From: CAMTWZ01 sp041749075
GTDB taxonomy: Bacteria > Bacteroidota > Rhodothermia > Balneolales > HLUCCA01
Assembly: GCA_041749075.1 (NCBI GenBank)
Contig: JBGTBY010000031.1
Coordinates: forward strand, 214,227-278,226
Length of the DNA stretch: 64,000 nt
Direction of reading: 5' to 3'
Shown one piece after another: positions 9,226 through 17,610 of this stretch. A model generated the notes under the pieces. It worked only from the letters and a program-made list of their open reading frames with translations, ran no database searches and was not told the DNA's origin. The position numbers and the translations under genes are program-made. Numbering within the stretch: position 1 is the stretch's first letter; the number at the start of each line of letters is the position of its first letter.

Positions 9226-9789
9226 TTATTTTTGACACAAAGTTCTCATCACCATATGTCCGAACATGAGGTGAAGGTCTTCGCAAAGTTGCATGTCGTA
9301 AGATGGGATCCACACCGATTTCTGGGCGATCTGCTTGAGTTTTCCGCCATCGTAACCCACAATCGCTAAGGTGTTGGCTCCATATTCGTTCGCGTAGGCG
9401 ATCGCATTCACAACATTTGGTGAATTGCCGCTTCCACTGATTCCAATCACAAGATCTCCAGGCTCTAGCATGGATTTCAGCTGACCCGAAAAAATCTGAT
9501 CATACGATTGGTCGTTTGCGAAGGCGGTGATGAGACCCAAGTTGTCGCACAACGAAACGCCTCGGAACGGCTTGGTTGTCGCAATCTCGATCATCTTATT
9601 CCAGTCAGTGATGTAGTGGGAAGCAGCATAGGCGCTACCCCCATTCCCACAGGTGATGATCTTTCTACCGCTCTCAAAAGCGGTTCTTACGGCATCGATG
9701 CCTTTTTCAAACGCCTCGATGTCGAGGGTCTCGAACAGGATTCGATGGTTATTGAGATAACCGGAGATAGAAAATGGGGATTCAGACAT
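9226..9789 (-). CDS. gmhA: Phosphoheptose isomerase (SIS domain)
   Basis: A SIS-domain protein of about 187 residues, the standard length for GmhA. It converts sedoheptulose-7-phosphate to D-glycero-D-manno-heptose-7-phosphate. Visible motifs are ITCGNGGSAYAASHYITDW and the phosphosugar-binding LVIGISGSGNSPNVVNAI. The C-terminal EDLHLMFGHMV carries the conserved helix residues. The start was placed at MSESPFSIS because longer frames read back into the kinase gene. It overlaps the HddA stop by 8 bases. With the kinase and the bisphosphatase/guanylyltransferase fusion upstream, it completes the alpha-branch heptose pathway. That branch supplies GDP-heptose for capsule or S-layer glycans rather than ADP-heptose for LPS core. 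Confidence 0.92.
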   Translation of the reverse strand: MSESPFSISGYLNNHRILFETLDIEAFEKGIDAVRTAFESGRKIITCGNGGSAYAASHYITDWNKMIEIATTKPFRGVSLCDNLGLITAFANDQSYDQIFSGQLKSMLEPGDLVIGISGSGNSPNVVNAIAYANEYGANTLAIVGYDGGKLKQIAQKSVWIPSYDMQLCEDLHLMFGHMVMRTLCQK

Positions 9790-10768
9790 TGGGTTGATAA
9801 AATACGATTTGGCTTCCGTTCCGGTCGAAGCGAAAGGTGACTTGTTGAAGCTCTGAAAGCGCACGACGAATCGCCTCATGTTTGTCGACCGGAGCATAAA
9901 ACATGATGAAGCCACCGTTTCCGGCTCCTAGAAGTTTTCCACCACTGGCTCCTTGCTCCAAACCGGTTTGATACCAATGGTCGATTTGAGCATCGCTGAT
10001 TCCATTCGACAATTGGGTTTTTAGCATCCAGTTTTCGTGAAGAATCTCGCCGATAGCCGACACCGACCCCGACTCCAATTCTTCTTTCATGATGTACGCC
10101 AACTCCACCATCCGGCGAAGAATCGGACGACGGTCACCCGATTTGATCGCTTCGGACTGCTTCGCCAAGATTTCGGATGCGCTTCGAGTGCGCCCTGTAA
10201 AAAAAACCAGGATCGATGATTGCAACTCATGCAAGACGTGAGGTTGACATATAACCGGATCAACGGAAACAGACTCATCTGGATGGAATCGGATCAGATT
10301 CAATCCTCCAAATGCGGCGGCATATTGATCTTGCTTTCCGATCGGCTCACCACAACGGTCGATTTCGATTTCACAAGCTTGCCGTGCTAGTGTGTCTTTC
10401 GACACATACTGATTCTGATACGCATACAAGGCATGCAATACCGCAACGGTGTACGAACTTGACGATCCCAATCCAGATCCCCGCGATGGGATATCCGCCA
10501 TCGACGCGATTTCAATACCACCCTGGATGTCGAGCATGCCTAATGCTTCCCTCACCAACGGATGAGCCACATCCTTCACCGATTCCACGTCTTCGGTTTT
10601 CGAATAACTGATGCGGATCCGGCCATCGAATTTCCGGTTCACCGCGATATACATGTATTTGTCGATGCTGGTCGACAACACAGCTCCGGTTTCTTCTCGG
10701 TAATATGCAGGAAGATCGCTCCCACCACCTACGAAACTCATTCTCAATGGCGTTTTGCTCAGAATCAT
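9782..10768 (-). CDS. hddA: D-glycero-alpha-D-manno-heptose-7-phosphate kinase (GHMP kinase)
   Basis: A 328-residue GHMP-family kinase. It begins with SKTPLRMSFVGGGSDLPAYY, a strongly diagnostic HddA-type N-terminus. It has the glycine/serine-rich ATP loop SRGSGLGSSSSYTVAVLHA near residue 100, the catalytic-side EPIGKQDQYAAAFGGLN, and the C-terminal GHMP motif GASGGKLLGAGNGGF. The family phosphorylates heptose-7-phosphate at the anomeric position to give the 1,7-bisphosphate. Its partners lie directly on either side: the fusion protein (phosphatase and guanylyltransferase) upstream and the GmhA isomerase downstream. Overlaps of 4 and 8 bases indicate translational coupling. No sign of degradation was seen. 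Confidence 0.93.
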   Translation of the reverse strand: MILSKTPLRMSFVGGGSDLPAYYREETGAVLSTSIDKYMYIAVNRKFDGRIRISYSKTEDVESVKDVAHPLVREALGMLDIQGGIEIASMADIPSRGSGLGSSSSYTVAVLHALYAYQNQYVSKDTLARQACEIEIDRCGEPIGKQDQYAAAFGGLNLIRFHPDESVSVDPVICQPHVLHELQSSILVFFTGRTRSASEILAKQSEAIKSGDRRPILRRMVELAYIMKEELESGSVSAIGEILHENWMLKTQLSNGISDAQIDHWYQTGLEQGASGGKLLGAGNGGFIMFYAPVDKHEAIRRALSELQQVTFRFDRNGSQIVFYQPNV

Positions 10769-12672
10769 GAGTTGGGTGTGTAAGGAATTCGAAAACGAGC
10801 GGTTGATCCACTGTTCAGCACATCCGCCGTTTCGTCGATGTTACGGGTAGCGAGAAGGTCCTGTATTTGGTCGTCATTCAATCCACGCCAGTGATAATCT
10901 TCCTGGATTCGTTGGCGGCGGGTCTGTTCTTCGATTTCGGCAAAAACGGTCATAGTCGTCAAAGATACCAATTCTGACCACAAAAGCGCCGGAACTCCTT
11001 CCACGATCACTATGTCTGTCGGTTGTATGGTGAGCAGGTTGGGATGTGAATATTTATTTCGATACTGACGATCATACACCGGTATCGACACTTCTATTGA
11101 TATTGTCGCTTCCAATAAAGACTTTATAATCCGGGTAGCTTCCGACAGGTCAAATCGAGCAAAAACGCCGCGTCCTTCAGGTCGCTCCGTAACCGGGTGC
11201 AACCACCCATCCAAGCAGATCACATGCGCCGTTCTACCAATGATCCCGAATTGTTCTTTCATTACTTGGGCGATGCTGCTTTTTCCACTTCTCGCTAAAC
11301 CCCCAATCAGCACCAATCGGTTGGAGTCTATTTCCTGTATGATGGGCTTTATTTGATAGGAAAGTTTAGGATGACCTTCCAAAATCCAATCCACCGCCCG
11401 AGATAGGTCCGGCATCACAACCCCACCATGCAGGAATTTTCGGTCGCTGCCCGCAAATCCAGTACGGAGCAGAATCGTATTCACTCCAGCCCTGCGCCCA
11501 GCTTCCATATCGGTCGTGGTGTCTCCGATCATCCAACTAGTAACGGGATCAATTGAGAACTCTTCAATCGCATCCATCAATAATCCGGGTTCTGGTTTCC
11601 GGCACAAGCAAGGTCCTTTCAATTCCGGAATCTCGCCCGGAAATCCGCTATCCGGATGATGTGGACAATAGCGGATGCGGTCCACATATGCGCCTTCTTG
11701 TCCCAAAAGGATATCCAATTTGGCATGGATCGCATCCAATTCGTCAACCGTCACATCTCCTCGTGCAATCACGGGTTGGTTGGTGGCCACGATGGAGACA
11801 TAACCCGATTGGTTCAAGCGCTTCACTGCGGCCGCCACTCCATCCATCAGTTCCAATTGGTCTGGATGGCGAAGGTGTCCCACTTCCTTGTTCAACGTCC
11901 CATCCCGATCTAAAAACACCGCTTTTCGCTTGCCACGATTCGATAGCGCAGTTGGGATGCCGGCTTGAATGTCCCGCTCGACCTTGGCAATTCGTTCTGG
12001 CGTGCCCATATCCTTGATGTATTCGACCGACTCATAGGCGAACAGGGATTTTCCTTGTTTCATGGCCCAAGGAAACAGATGCTTCGCGATGTCGGGTTTC
12101 GGATGGGAGTGCTCGAACGAGTCCAACACATCCCGATTCATCACATAAAGCGCCGCATTCACACGATTTCTCAGAAATACACCTTCGGGATGCGGATAGG
12201 GATGGATGGCGCGTACGAAACCCGCTGTGTCAACGTCTACAATGTCCGAATCATGAGGATGAGAATTGGGATGGATGAGTAGGGTTGCATCGGCACCCGC
12301 ATTGAAATGGGCATACCACATCGCGTTCAAATCCACATCCACATAGGTGTCGCCATACAGAACCAAGAAATGAGAATCCAGCATCGATCTCGCTTCGATC
12401 AGAGCTCCGGCGGTTCCTCTTGGTTCCGTTTCGATGTGGTATTGGATGCGGACTCCCAACTCGACCCCATCCTTGAAATGCGATGAGATGACCTCATGCT
12501 GATGATGGACCAACAAAAGGATATCGTTGAATCCGAAGTGGGCACAATGCTCAATAAGATGTTGTAATACCGGTTTGCCCGCCAAGGGCGCCATCGGTTT
12601 CGGAATGTCTCCGAAAACAGCCCGCAACCGTGTTCCGAATCCGCCAGCCAATATGACGGCTTGTCGCGTCAT
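10765..12672 (-). CDS. Three-domain fusion: heptose-1-P guanylyltransferase + heptose bisphosphatase + P-loop kinase
   Basis: A protein of 635 residues with three recognisable modules. Residues 1-235 form a nucleotidyltransferase (AVILAGGFGTRLR, KPMAPLAGKPVL, YGDTYVD), as in HddC. Residues 245-425 form a GmhB-type HAD phosphatase (FLDRDGTLN) with its Zn-binding CPHHPDSG and CLCRKPEPG clusters and the C-terminal MIGDTTTDMEAGRRAG. Residues 455-635 form a uridine-kinase-like P-loop domain (Walker A GGLARSGKSS, then VICLDGWLHP and VIVEGVPAL). The first two modules match the last two steps to GDP-D-glycero-alpha-D-manno-heptose. The third has no assigned step and may phosphorylate a sugar or nucleoside. 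ATG at 12672 is chosen because it overlaps the upstream GT2 stop (ATGA). Confidence 0.88.
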   Translation of the reverse strand: MTRQAVILAGGFGTRLRAVFGDIPKPMAPLAGKPVLQHLIEHCAHFGFNDILLLVHHQHEVISSHFKDGVELGVRIQYHIETEPRGTAGALIEARSMLDSHFLVLYGDTYVDVDLNAMWYAHFNAGADATLLIHPNSHPHDSDIVDVDTAGFVRAIHPYPHPEGVFLRNRVNAALYVMNRDVLDSFEHSHPKPDIAKHLFPWAMKQGKSLFAYESVEYIKDMGTPERIAKVERDIQAGIPTALSNRGKRKAVFLDRDGTLNKEVGHLRHPDQLELMDGVAAAVKRLNQSGYVSIVATNQPVIARGDVTVDELDAIHAKLDILLGQEGAYVDRIRYCPHHPDSGFPGEIPELKGPCLCRKPEPGLLMDAIEEFSIDPVTSWMIGDTTTDMEAGRRAGVNTILLRTGFAGSDRKFLHGGVVMPDLSRAVDWILEGHPKLSYQIKPIIQEIDSNRLVLIGGLARSGKSSIAQVMKEQFGIIGRTAHVICLDGWLHPVTERPEGRGVFARFDLSEATRIIKSLLEATISIEVSIPVYDRQYRNKYSHPNLLTIQPTDIVIVEGVPALLWSELVSLTTMTVFAEIEEQTRRQRIQEDYHWRGLNDDQIQDLLATRNIDETADVLNSGSTARFRIPYTPNS

Positions 12673-13454
12673 CTGAATGTCGTGCACAAATAGGTCCGCA
12701 CGCGACGTACAGCCACATCCGTCATGTATGAGATATACAAGATGCTGCTCAAGATCGGATTCATACCCATTTCACGGCGATAGGTGTCCCAAACTGTAAG
12801 TTGATGTTTCACCCGGAAGGTTGACAAAGATCCTGCGGTATCGCGGTAATGGGCAAGATTCTCAGGATACAATTTCGCAACAACGCCTCGGCGAAGGATG
12901 AAAAGCCACCATAACAGTTCCTCGCCATGAGATTTCCCATGGTGTTCCAAGATGTCTTCAGTAAGCAAATCACGTTTGACAACCACAGTTAATGTCCCTA
13001 TGCCACGAGTGGCCATCATTTTCCAGAATGAATAGGATTTGTATGCCGAATGCGGGCACATCACGTTGGTACCGTCGGCCGACATTCCGCTATAATAGGT
13101 GTAACTGAAGGGGATGTTTTCGGTTTCCATGAACCGAACCTGTTTTTCCAACTTGGTTGGAAGCCAGACATCATCACCGTCCAAAAACGCGATGTAAGTT
13201 CCTTTGGCCTGCCGGATACCAGTGGCACGTGCATGGGCCGGACCGCGGTCATTGACATTGTGGATATACCGAACGCGTGAATCTCGTTTCTCGAATTCTT
13301 GAATGATTGAGACCGTGTTATCTCTAGAACCACCATCTACGACCAACAACTCGAAATCGCCACGTGTTTGATTCAATACCGATTCAATTGCATATCCGAT
13401 ATACTTCGACGAATTGAACGCCGGCATGATGATACTGATGGATGGAGGTGTCAT
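12669..13454 (-). CDS. Glycosyltransferase family 2
   Basis: A GT-A glycosyltransferase of about 261 residues beginning SISIIMPAFNSSKYIGYAI. It contains ELLVVDGGSRDNTVSII, ARATGIRQAKGTYIAFLDGD and the DDVWLPTKLEKQV segment, the full set of GT2 nucleotide-binding motifs with a DxD-type GDD. A longer in-frame extension (to 13682) exists but reads antisense to the epimerase C-terminus. The start at 13454 overlaps the epimerase stop by 4 bases (ATGA) and puts the first beta-strand about six residues from the N-terminus, as is usual. It acts in the cytoplasm on lipid-linked intermediates of the polysaccharide; its neighbours suggest it could transfer the GDP-heptose, but this is inference. Confidence 0.88.
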   Translation of the reverse strand: MTPPSISIIMPAFNSSKYIGYAIESVLNQTRGDFELLVVDGGSRDNTVSIIQEFEKRDSRVRYIHNVNDRGPAHARATGIRQAKGTYIAFLDGDDVWLPTKLEKQVRFMETENIPFSYTYYSGMSADGTNVMCPHSAYKSYSFWKMMATRGIGTLTVVVKRDLLTEDILEHHGKSHGEELLWWLFILRRGVVAKLYPENLAHYRDTAGSLSTFRVKHQLTVWDTYRREMGMNPILSSILYISYMTDVAVRRVRTYLCTTFR

Positions 13455-14425
13455 ACTCTGGATGTGAAAATCCAAGGATTTGAGGTCAGCCATTTCACTG
13501 TATCCTGAATGGATTCGCGTATGGAATACGCCGGCTTCCATCCGGTTTCCATGATTTTGCTCACGTCCAAGAACACGAATGGATTGTCGCCCACCCAGCC
13601 GCGGTTTCCTTTTCCGAAATGAAGTTCCGGATTCAGACCCATTGTCGAACAGATCCATCCGGCACTGTCTTTGACTTGGCAATACTCGGGCGCGCCCAAA
13701 TGATACACCTGAAAACGATTCGGTTTCGATTGGGCGGTTCGTAGCTGGTCACCTGTCATCAGCACAGCATTCACGCAATCATGAACATGGAGATAGCTCT
13801 TTTTTGGTGATCCATCGCCGATGATGGACAGACGGGTCGGATCTGCCAATAGTTGCTTGACGAAATCATACACGTGCCCGTGCGGATAACGCGGTCCTAA
13901 GATTGAAACGAACCGATATACATATCCTTCGAATCCGAACCCTTCACAATAGCTGGAAATCAAGCCTTCACAGGCCATTTTGGAAGCCCCGTATAAGGAT
14001 GTCTGATCAGGTATGGAGCAAGTTTCAGGGGTGGGAAACACATCTGGTTCCCCTAAAGCGGCGGCAGACGATGCGAATAGGATTCGCTTCACACCGGACT
14101 CTCTCATTGCTTCGAGCAGATTGAATGTGGCGATGGTGTTTTGTTCAAGATCCTTTCGCGGTGATGCGAGACCTCCCCGGATATCCGCATTTGCGGCGAA
14201 ATGGATTACTGCATCACATCCGGTTATGGCATTTGTTATGCTGTCGGCATCAAGCAAATCACCTTCCACCAAAGAAAAAGTTGAATAGGTAAGCGCCATT
14301 TCCAGAAACGGACGCTGACCAGTAGAGAAATTATCGAAACCTACGACGGTGTGGCCTTGACTCAACAACCGATCTGTGATATGGCTGCCAATGAAGCCGG
14401 CTGCTCCTGTGACGAAATACTTCAA
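13451..14425 (-). CDS. NAD-dependent epimerase/dehydratase (extended SDR, UDP-glucose 4-epimerase-like)
   Basis: A 324-residue extended short-chain dehydrogenase. The N-terminal Rossmann motif is TGAAGFIGSHITDRLLSQG. It continues with VVGFDNFSTGQR, the VIHFAANADIRGG loop, the catalytic YGASK (YxxxK) with an upstream Ser cluster (ASSAAALG), and YRFVSILGPRYPHG. These fit sugar-nucleotide epimerases of the GalE/WbpP type. It probably supplies a modified UDP-sugar for the polysaccharide and is the first gene of the tightly overlapping minus-strand operon running to 4927. The gap to the next upstream gene is 72 bases, so a promoter could lie there, though I found no convincing TAnnTTTG box. Confidence 0.88.
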   Translation of the reverse strand: MKYFVTGAAGFIGSHITDRLLSQGHTVVGFDNFSTGQRPFLEMALTYSTFSLVEGDLLDADSITNAITGCDAVIHFAANADIRGGLASPRKDLEQNTIATFNLLEAMRESGVKRILFASSAAALGEPDVFPTPETCSIPDQTSLYGASKMACEGLISSYCEGFGFEGYVYRFVSILGPRYPHGHVYDFVKQLLADPTRLSIIGDGSPKKSYLHVHDCVNAVLMTGDQLRTAQSKPNRFQVYHLGAPEYCQVKDSAGWICSTMGLNPELHFGKGNRGWVGDNPFVFLDVSKIMETGWKPAYSIRESIQDTVKWLTSNPWIFTSRV

Positions 14426-14497
14426 TTTTTGAATAGATGTATGGTGATCTGCAATCCCGAAACTTATGAAAGGTATGAAAAGACGCTCAATTATCCC

Positions 14498-15382
14498 TTA
14501 ACCCCGCCTTGTCACAATGATGCCGGCGATCACCACGAAGGATCCCGCGAGTTGCAACCAGGCCAAGGGTTCGCGCATGAGGAAATATCCTATAACGAGT
14601 CCGATCACCGGCACCAGGTTCTGATAGGTGGCTGTGCGCACCGCTCCCACTTGGTTGAGGGCGTAATTCCATATGATATACGCCACTCCCACGCTCAATA
14701 CCCCACTATACAATGCGCCCAACCAGGCGCCGGTCGGGATGGCCGCGTAGTCCAATACGATGAGGTTTGGGATGGCGGCCAGTACCAATACTCCTCCTCC
14801 ACTGACCATCGACATCACCGTGAGTTGCAGTGGGGGATAGCGCTTGAGGAAGTCTTTTGACACCACGGTATAGGTTCCGAACACGACGGCCGAGGCCAAG
14901 GTGAGCATGTCTCCATACAAGGTCCCCGCCCCGAAACTCAGTTCTTTTCCGCTTCCCGTCAAAATCAGCAGGATGCCGGTGAAGGTCAGACTCACGCCGA
15001 TCAACCGGAACCGGGTCATTTTCTCATCAAAGAAGAAGTGGGATACCAAAGCCACCCAAACCGGAATGGTGCCCAACATCACGGCCGCATTGGCGGAGTG
15101 GGTTGCGGACAATCCGAAGATGAAAAACAATTGGTAGGCGGTGTTGCCGAGCAAGCCGAGTCCGAACAAAGCCGGTACGTCGCGCCAGGGGACGGGCTTG
15201 AAGCCGCCTTTCCAAACCATGATCCCCACCATCAGAACAATGGAGATCGCAAACCGGAATGCGTTGAAGCTCATGGGGTCGATATAAGGCAGACTCACTT
15301 TGACGATGGAAAAGTTCGCGGCCCATATCAACGCGACGCTCATCAACAATCCCTCGATGAGGGAAAACCGGGTTTTTTGCAT
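14498..15382 (-). CDS. EamA-family DMT exporter
   Basis: A transporter of about 294 residues with ten predicted transmembrane helices in two EamA repeats (roughly residues 10-140 and 155-290). Typical EamA sequence is visible: VALIWAANFSIVKVSLPYI, PMSFNAFRFAISIVLM, and LGALYSGVLSVGVAYIIWNYAL near the end of the second repeat. DMT proteins move small metabolites or drugs, usually outward; the substrate is unknown. An ATG at 15382 is preferred over a TTG at 15418 because it begins nearer the first helix. It is divergent from the TetR-led efflux operon, and the shared 85-base spacer contains a TetR-like operator, so it may belong to the same regulon. Confidence 0.85.
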   Translation of the reverse strand: MQKTRFSLIEGLLMSVALIWAANFSIVKVSLPYIDPMSFNAFRFAISIVLMVGIMVWKGGFKPVPWRDVPALFGLGLLGNTAYQLFFIFGLSATHSANAAVMLGTIPVWVALVSHFFFDEKMTRFRLIGVSLTFTGILLILTGSGKELSFGAGTLYGDMLTLASAVVFGTYTVVSKDFLKRYPPLQLTVMSMVSGGGVLVLAAIPNLIVLDYAAIPTGAWLGALYSGVLSVGVAYIIWNYALNQVGAVRTATYQNLVPVIGLVIGYFLMREPLAWLQLAGSFVVIAGIIVTRRG

Positions 15383-15442
15383 GGATTGAAAATACCATGA
15401 AACGTTTCCCTCTTCCAATCCGTTGTGCCATTGTGTAAATTA

Positions 15443-15455
15443 TGACCAACAGTCA
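15443..15455. promoter_or_regulatory. Candidate TetR operator (TGAC-N5-GTCA)
   Basis: A 13-base inverted repeat, TGAC CAACA GTCA, flanked by partly symmetrical AATTA/AATTATT sequence. It lies 12 bases before the TetR start codon and in the spacer shared with the divergent DMT transporter. TGAC/GTCA half-sites with a short spacer are common in operators of TetR regulators that control RND pumps. The location suggests autoregulation of the whole efflux operon. Found by eye; not experimentally known here. Confidence 0.5.
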
Positions 15456-15467
15456 ATTATTGAGAAG

Positions 15468-16172
15468 ATGGGTATAGCCGAACGCAAAGAACGAGAGAAG
15501 GAAGAACGTCGGAACATGATCATCGACGCCGCCGAGCGGGTGATTTTTTCCAACCGAATCGACACGTCCACCATGGATCAGATCGCCGAAGAGGCCGAAC
15601 TGAGCAAGGGGACGCTCTACTTGTATTTCAAAAGCAAGACGGATCTGTATCTGGCCATCCAAGATCGGGGGATGTCGATTCTGGCCGACAAACTCGCCCG
15701 TGTGCTAGGTGAAAAGAAGAAGGGTATCGAGCTATTGAAGCGGTTTGGGGAGGTGTATTTCGATTATGCGAACCAATTTCCGAATTACTTCAATGCGGAA
15801 ATGTTCTGCCGCTCACACGAATTCATGGAAGAAACCACGGCAAGCGAGCTGTTCCAATCCACGCGTGACAAGCGGATCGAAATCGTGAGTTTCATCATTC
15901 GGGGCATCCAGATCGGATTGCAAGATGGCAGCATCCGGAAAGACATTCAGCCCGAGGAACTGTCGCTCATGCTCTATGCGAGCCTGAACGGAATGATCCA
16001 GGCTTACATGCTGCGCAAACAAGTCGAGAAACACGACCTGTTTCCAGAAATCCGCGTGTCGATCGATCATATCGTGCAAGACTTCATCCGCATTCTGCTG
16101 GACGGATTGAAGCCCGAGAATGTGACCAATGGTCAGAATGTACACGAAACCCAAGCCATTTCGCGGGCGTAA
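15468..16172 (+). CDS. TetR/AcrR-family transcriptional repressor of the adjacent efflux operon
   Basis: A regulator of about 234 residues. The N-terminal helix-turn-helix is clear: IIDAAERVIFSNRIDTSTMD, then IAEEAELSKGTLYLYFKSK. The C-terminal ligand-binding domain is divergent, as expected in this family. An ATG at 15468 (MGIAERKERE) is chosen over an upstream frame start because it follows a GAGAAG purine tract and fits the family N-terminus. It is the first gene of a run TetR-TolC-MFP-RND with gaps of 27, 4 and -4 bases, so it most likely represses the pump in the absence of an inducer. The inverted repeat 12 bases upstream is its probable operator. Confidence 0.9.
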   Translation: MGIAERKEREKEERRNMIIDAAERVIFSNRIDTSTMDQIAEEAELSKGTLYLYFKSKTDLYLAIQDRGMSILADKLARVLGEKKKGIELLKRFGEVYFDYANQFPNYFNAEMFCRSHEFMEETTASELFQSTRDKRIEIVSFIIRGIQIGLQDGSIRKDIQPEELSLMLYASLNGMIQAYMLRKQVEKHDLFPEIRVSIDHIVQDFIRILLDGLKPENVTNGQNVHETQAISRA

Positions 16173-16199
16173 GCGTCCGCCGTTATCATCCATTACCCT

Positions 16200-17606
16200 A
16201 TGCAGTCCCAACGTTTCGCGGCTATTGTGCTCATCGCCGCTCTTTTCGCACCTTTGGTTGCCTTTGCGCAGCCTGTGATCACCGTCGACCAAGCCATCGC
16301 CACGGCTCTCGCCAATAACACCGACCTTCGCATCGCGAAGTTGGCCATCGACGATTCCGAGCAACAAGTGATGATGGCATGGGCGGAAGTGATGCCCACC
16401 ATCAACTCATCGCTCAATTACACGCGCAACATCGAGATTCCGGTTCAATTCCTGCCCGGTGAATTCTTCGGTGAAGCGCCAGGAACGTTGATTCCGATCA
16501 AGTTCGGTGCCGACAACTCCTGGCAAGGCGGTTTTTCCGTGAATCAGACTCTGTTCCGCGGAGATGCCATCGTGGCGATTACCAGTCGCGACGTGTATCG
16601 GCTTGCGGCGGCGGAGAACTTCCGAGCCACATCCCAACAGGTCGTGACCCAAACCCGCCTGGCCTATTATTCCGTGCTCATCGCCGAAGCGCAGTTCCGC
16701 TTGGCCGACGCGTCGCTCTCCCGCCTCAAGGTCAATCTAGACGAAAACAAGGTCCGTGCGGGCGCGGGTCTGCTGGATGAGTATGAAGTACTTCGCCTCG
16801 AGGTTCAATTGGCCAATGAAGAGCCACGCCGAATCGAATCGGCGGATGCGCTCGAAAAAGCCTTCCGTGATTTGAACCTCGCCATGGGCTTGCCTGTCGA
16901 CACGCCATTCAAAGTGAAAGGCGATCTCGTGAATCTGGACATCTTCGCCTCCCGCACTGTCGATGCGAATACCGAGCTCATGGACCTGGATCGGATGATC
17001 GATGTGGCGCCGGTCGACCAAGTGGATGTGACCGCCACTCGTGGAGATCTTCGCTCTCTGAATGTGCAACGTCGGTTGAAAGACCGCGAAATCTTGGCCA
17101 ACAAAACCGAATTTTATCCGAATATCACAGCCAACTATGCGCTGCAATGGAGTTCCTCGCAAAACGGTACACCGGATTTCTGGGAGAATAACAACCGGTT
17201 TCAGACGATCGGTGTGACGGTGAGCCTACCCTTGTTTGATGGAATGCGTCGCGTGACCACCATCAAACGCTCGCAAATCGAGCGTCGTGGACTCGATGAA
17301 CAAATCCGATTCGCTGAGCAGAACGCCCGGAACGAGGTGGTCACAAACTGGCAACGACTCGAACGCATTTTCGAAACCGCATCCTCGCGCCGCAAAGCCG
17401 TGGAACAATCCAAGCGGGGATATGACATCGCACTTGCCCGCTTCCGCAATGGCGTGGGTTCCCAGCTGGATGTGACCGAAGCCGAATATCAATACCAGCT
17501 CGCAGAACTCAATTACGCCGCCATGGTGTTTGACTATCTGAGCGCCAAAGCCCAATACGACCTCTCGCGCGGCGACGTGCCGTTTGTCGATACTCAACGC
17601 AATTAA
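16200..17606 (+). CDS. TolC-like outer-membrane efflux protein
   Basis: A 468-residue outer-membrane efflux protein (OEP). The signal peptide is FAAIVLIAALFAPLVAFAQ, and the mature protein starts with ITVDQAIATALANNTDLRIA, the typical first OEP repeat. Long alpha-helical stretches surround two beta segments (NYTRNIEIPV; NQTLFRGDAIVAIT). The second repeat ends GVGSQLDVTEAEYQYQLAEL, a very characteristic OEP motif. It would form the trimeric channel across the outer membrane for the RND pump encoded by the next two genes. It ends 4 bases before the membrane-fusion gene. Confidence 0.93.
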   Translation: MQSQRFAAIVLIAALFAPLVAFAQPVITVDQAIATALANNTDLRIAKLAIDDSEQQVMMAWAEVMPTINSSLNYTRNIEIPVQFLPGEFFGEAPGTLIPIKFGADNSWQGGFSVNQTLFRGDAIVAITSRDVYRLAAAENFRATSQQVVTQTRLAYYSVLIAEAQFRLADASLSRLKVNLDENKVRAGAGLLDEYEVLRLEVQLANEEPRRIESADALEKAFRDLNLAMGLPVDTPFKVKGDLVNLDIFASRTVDANTELMDLDRMIDVAPVDQVDVTATRGDLRSLNVQRRLKDREILANKTEFYPNITANYALQWSSSQNGTPDFWENNNRFQTIGVTVSLPLFDGMRRVTTIKRSQIERRGLDEQIRFAEQNARNEVVTNWQRLERIFETASSRRKAVEQSKRGYDIALARFRNGVGSQLDVTEAEYQYQLAELNYAAMVFDYLSAKAQYDLSRGDVPFVDTQRN

Positions 17607-17610
17607 TCTT

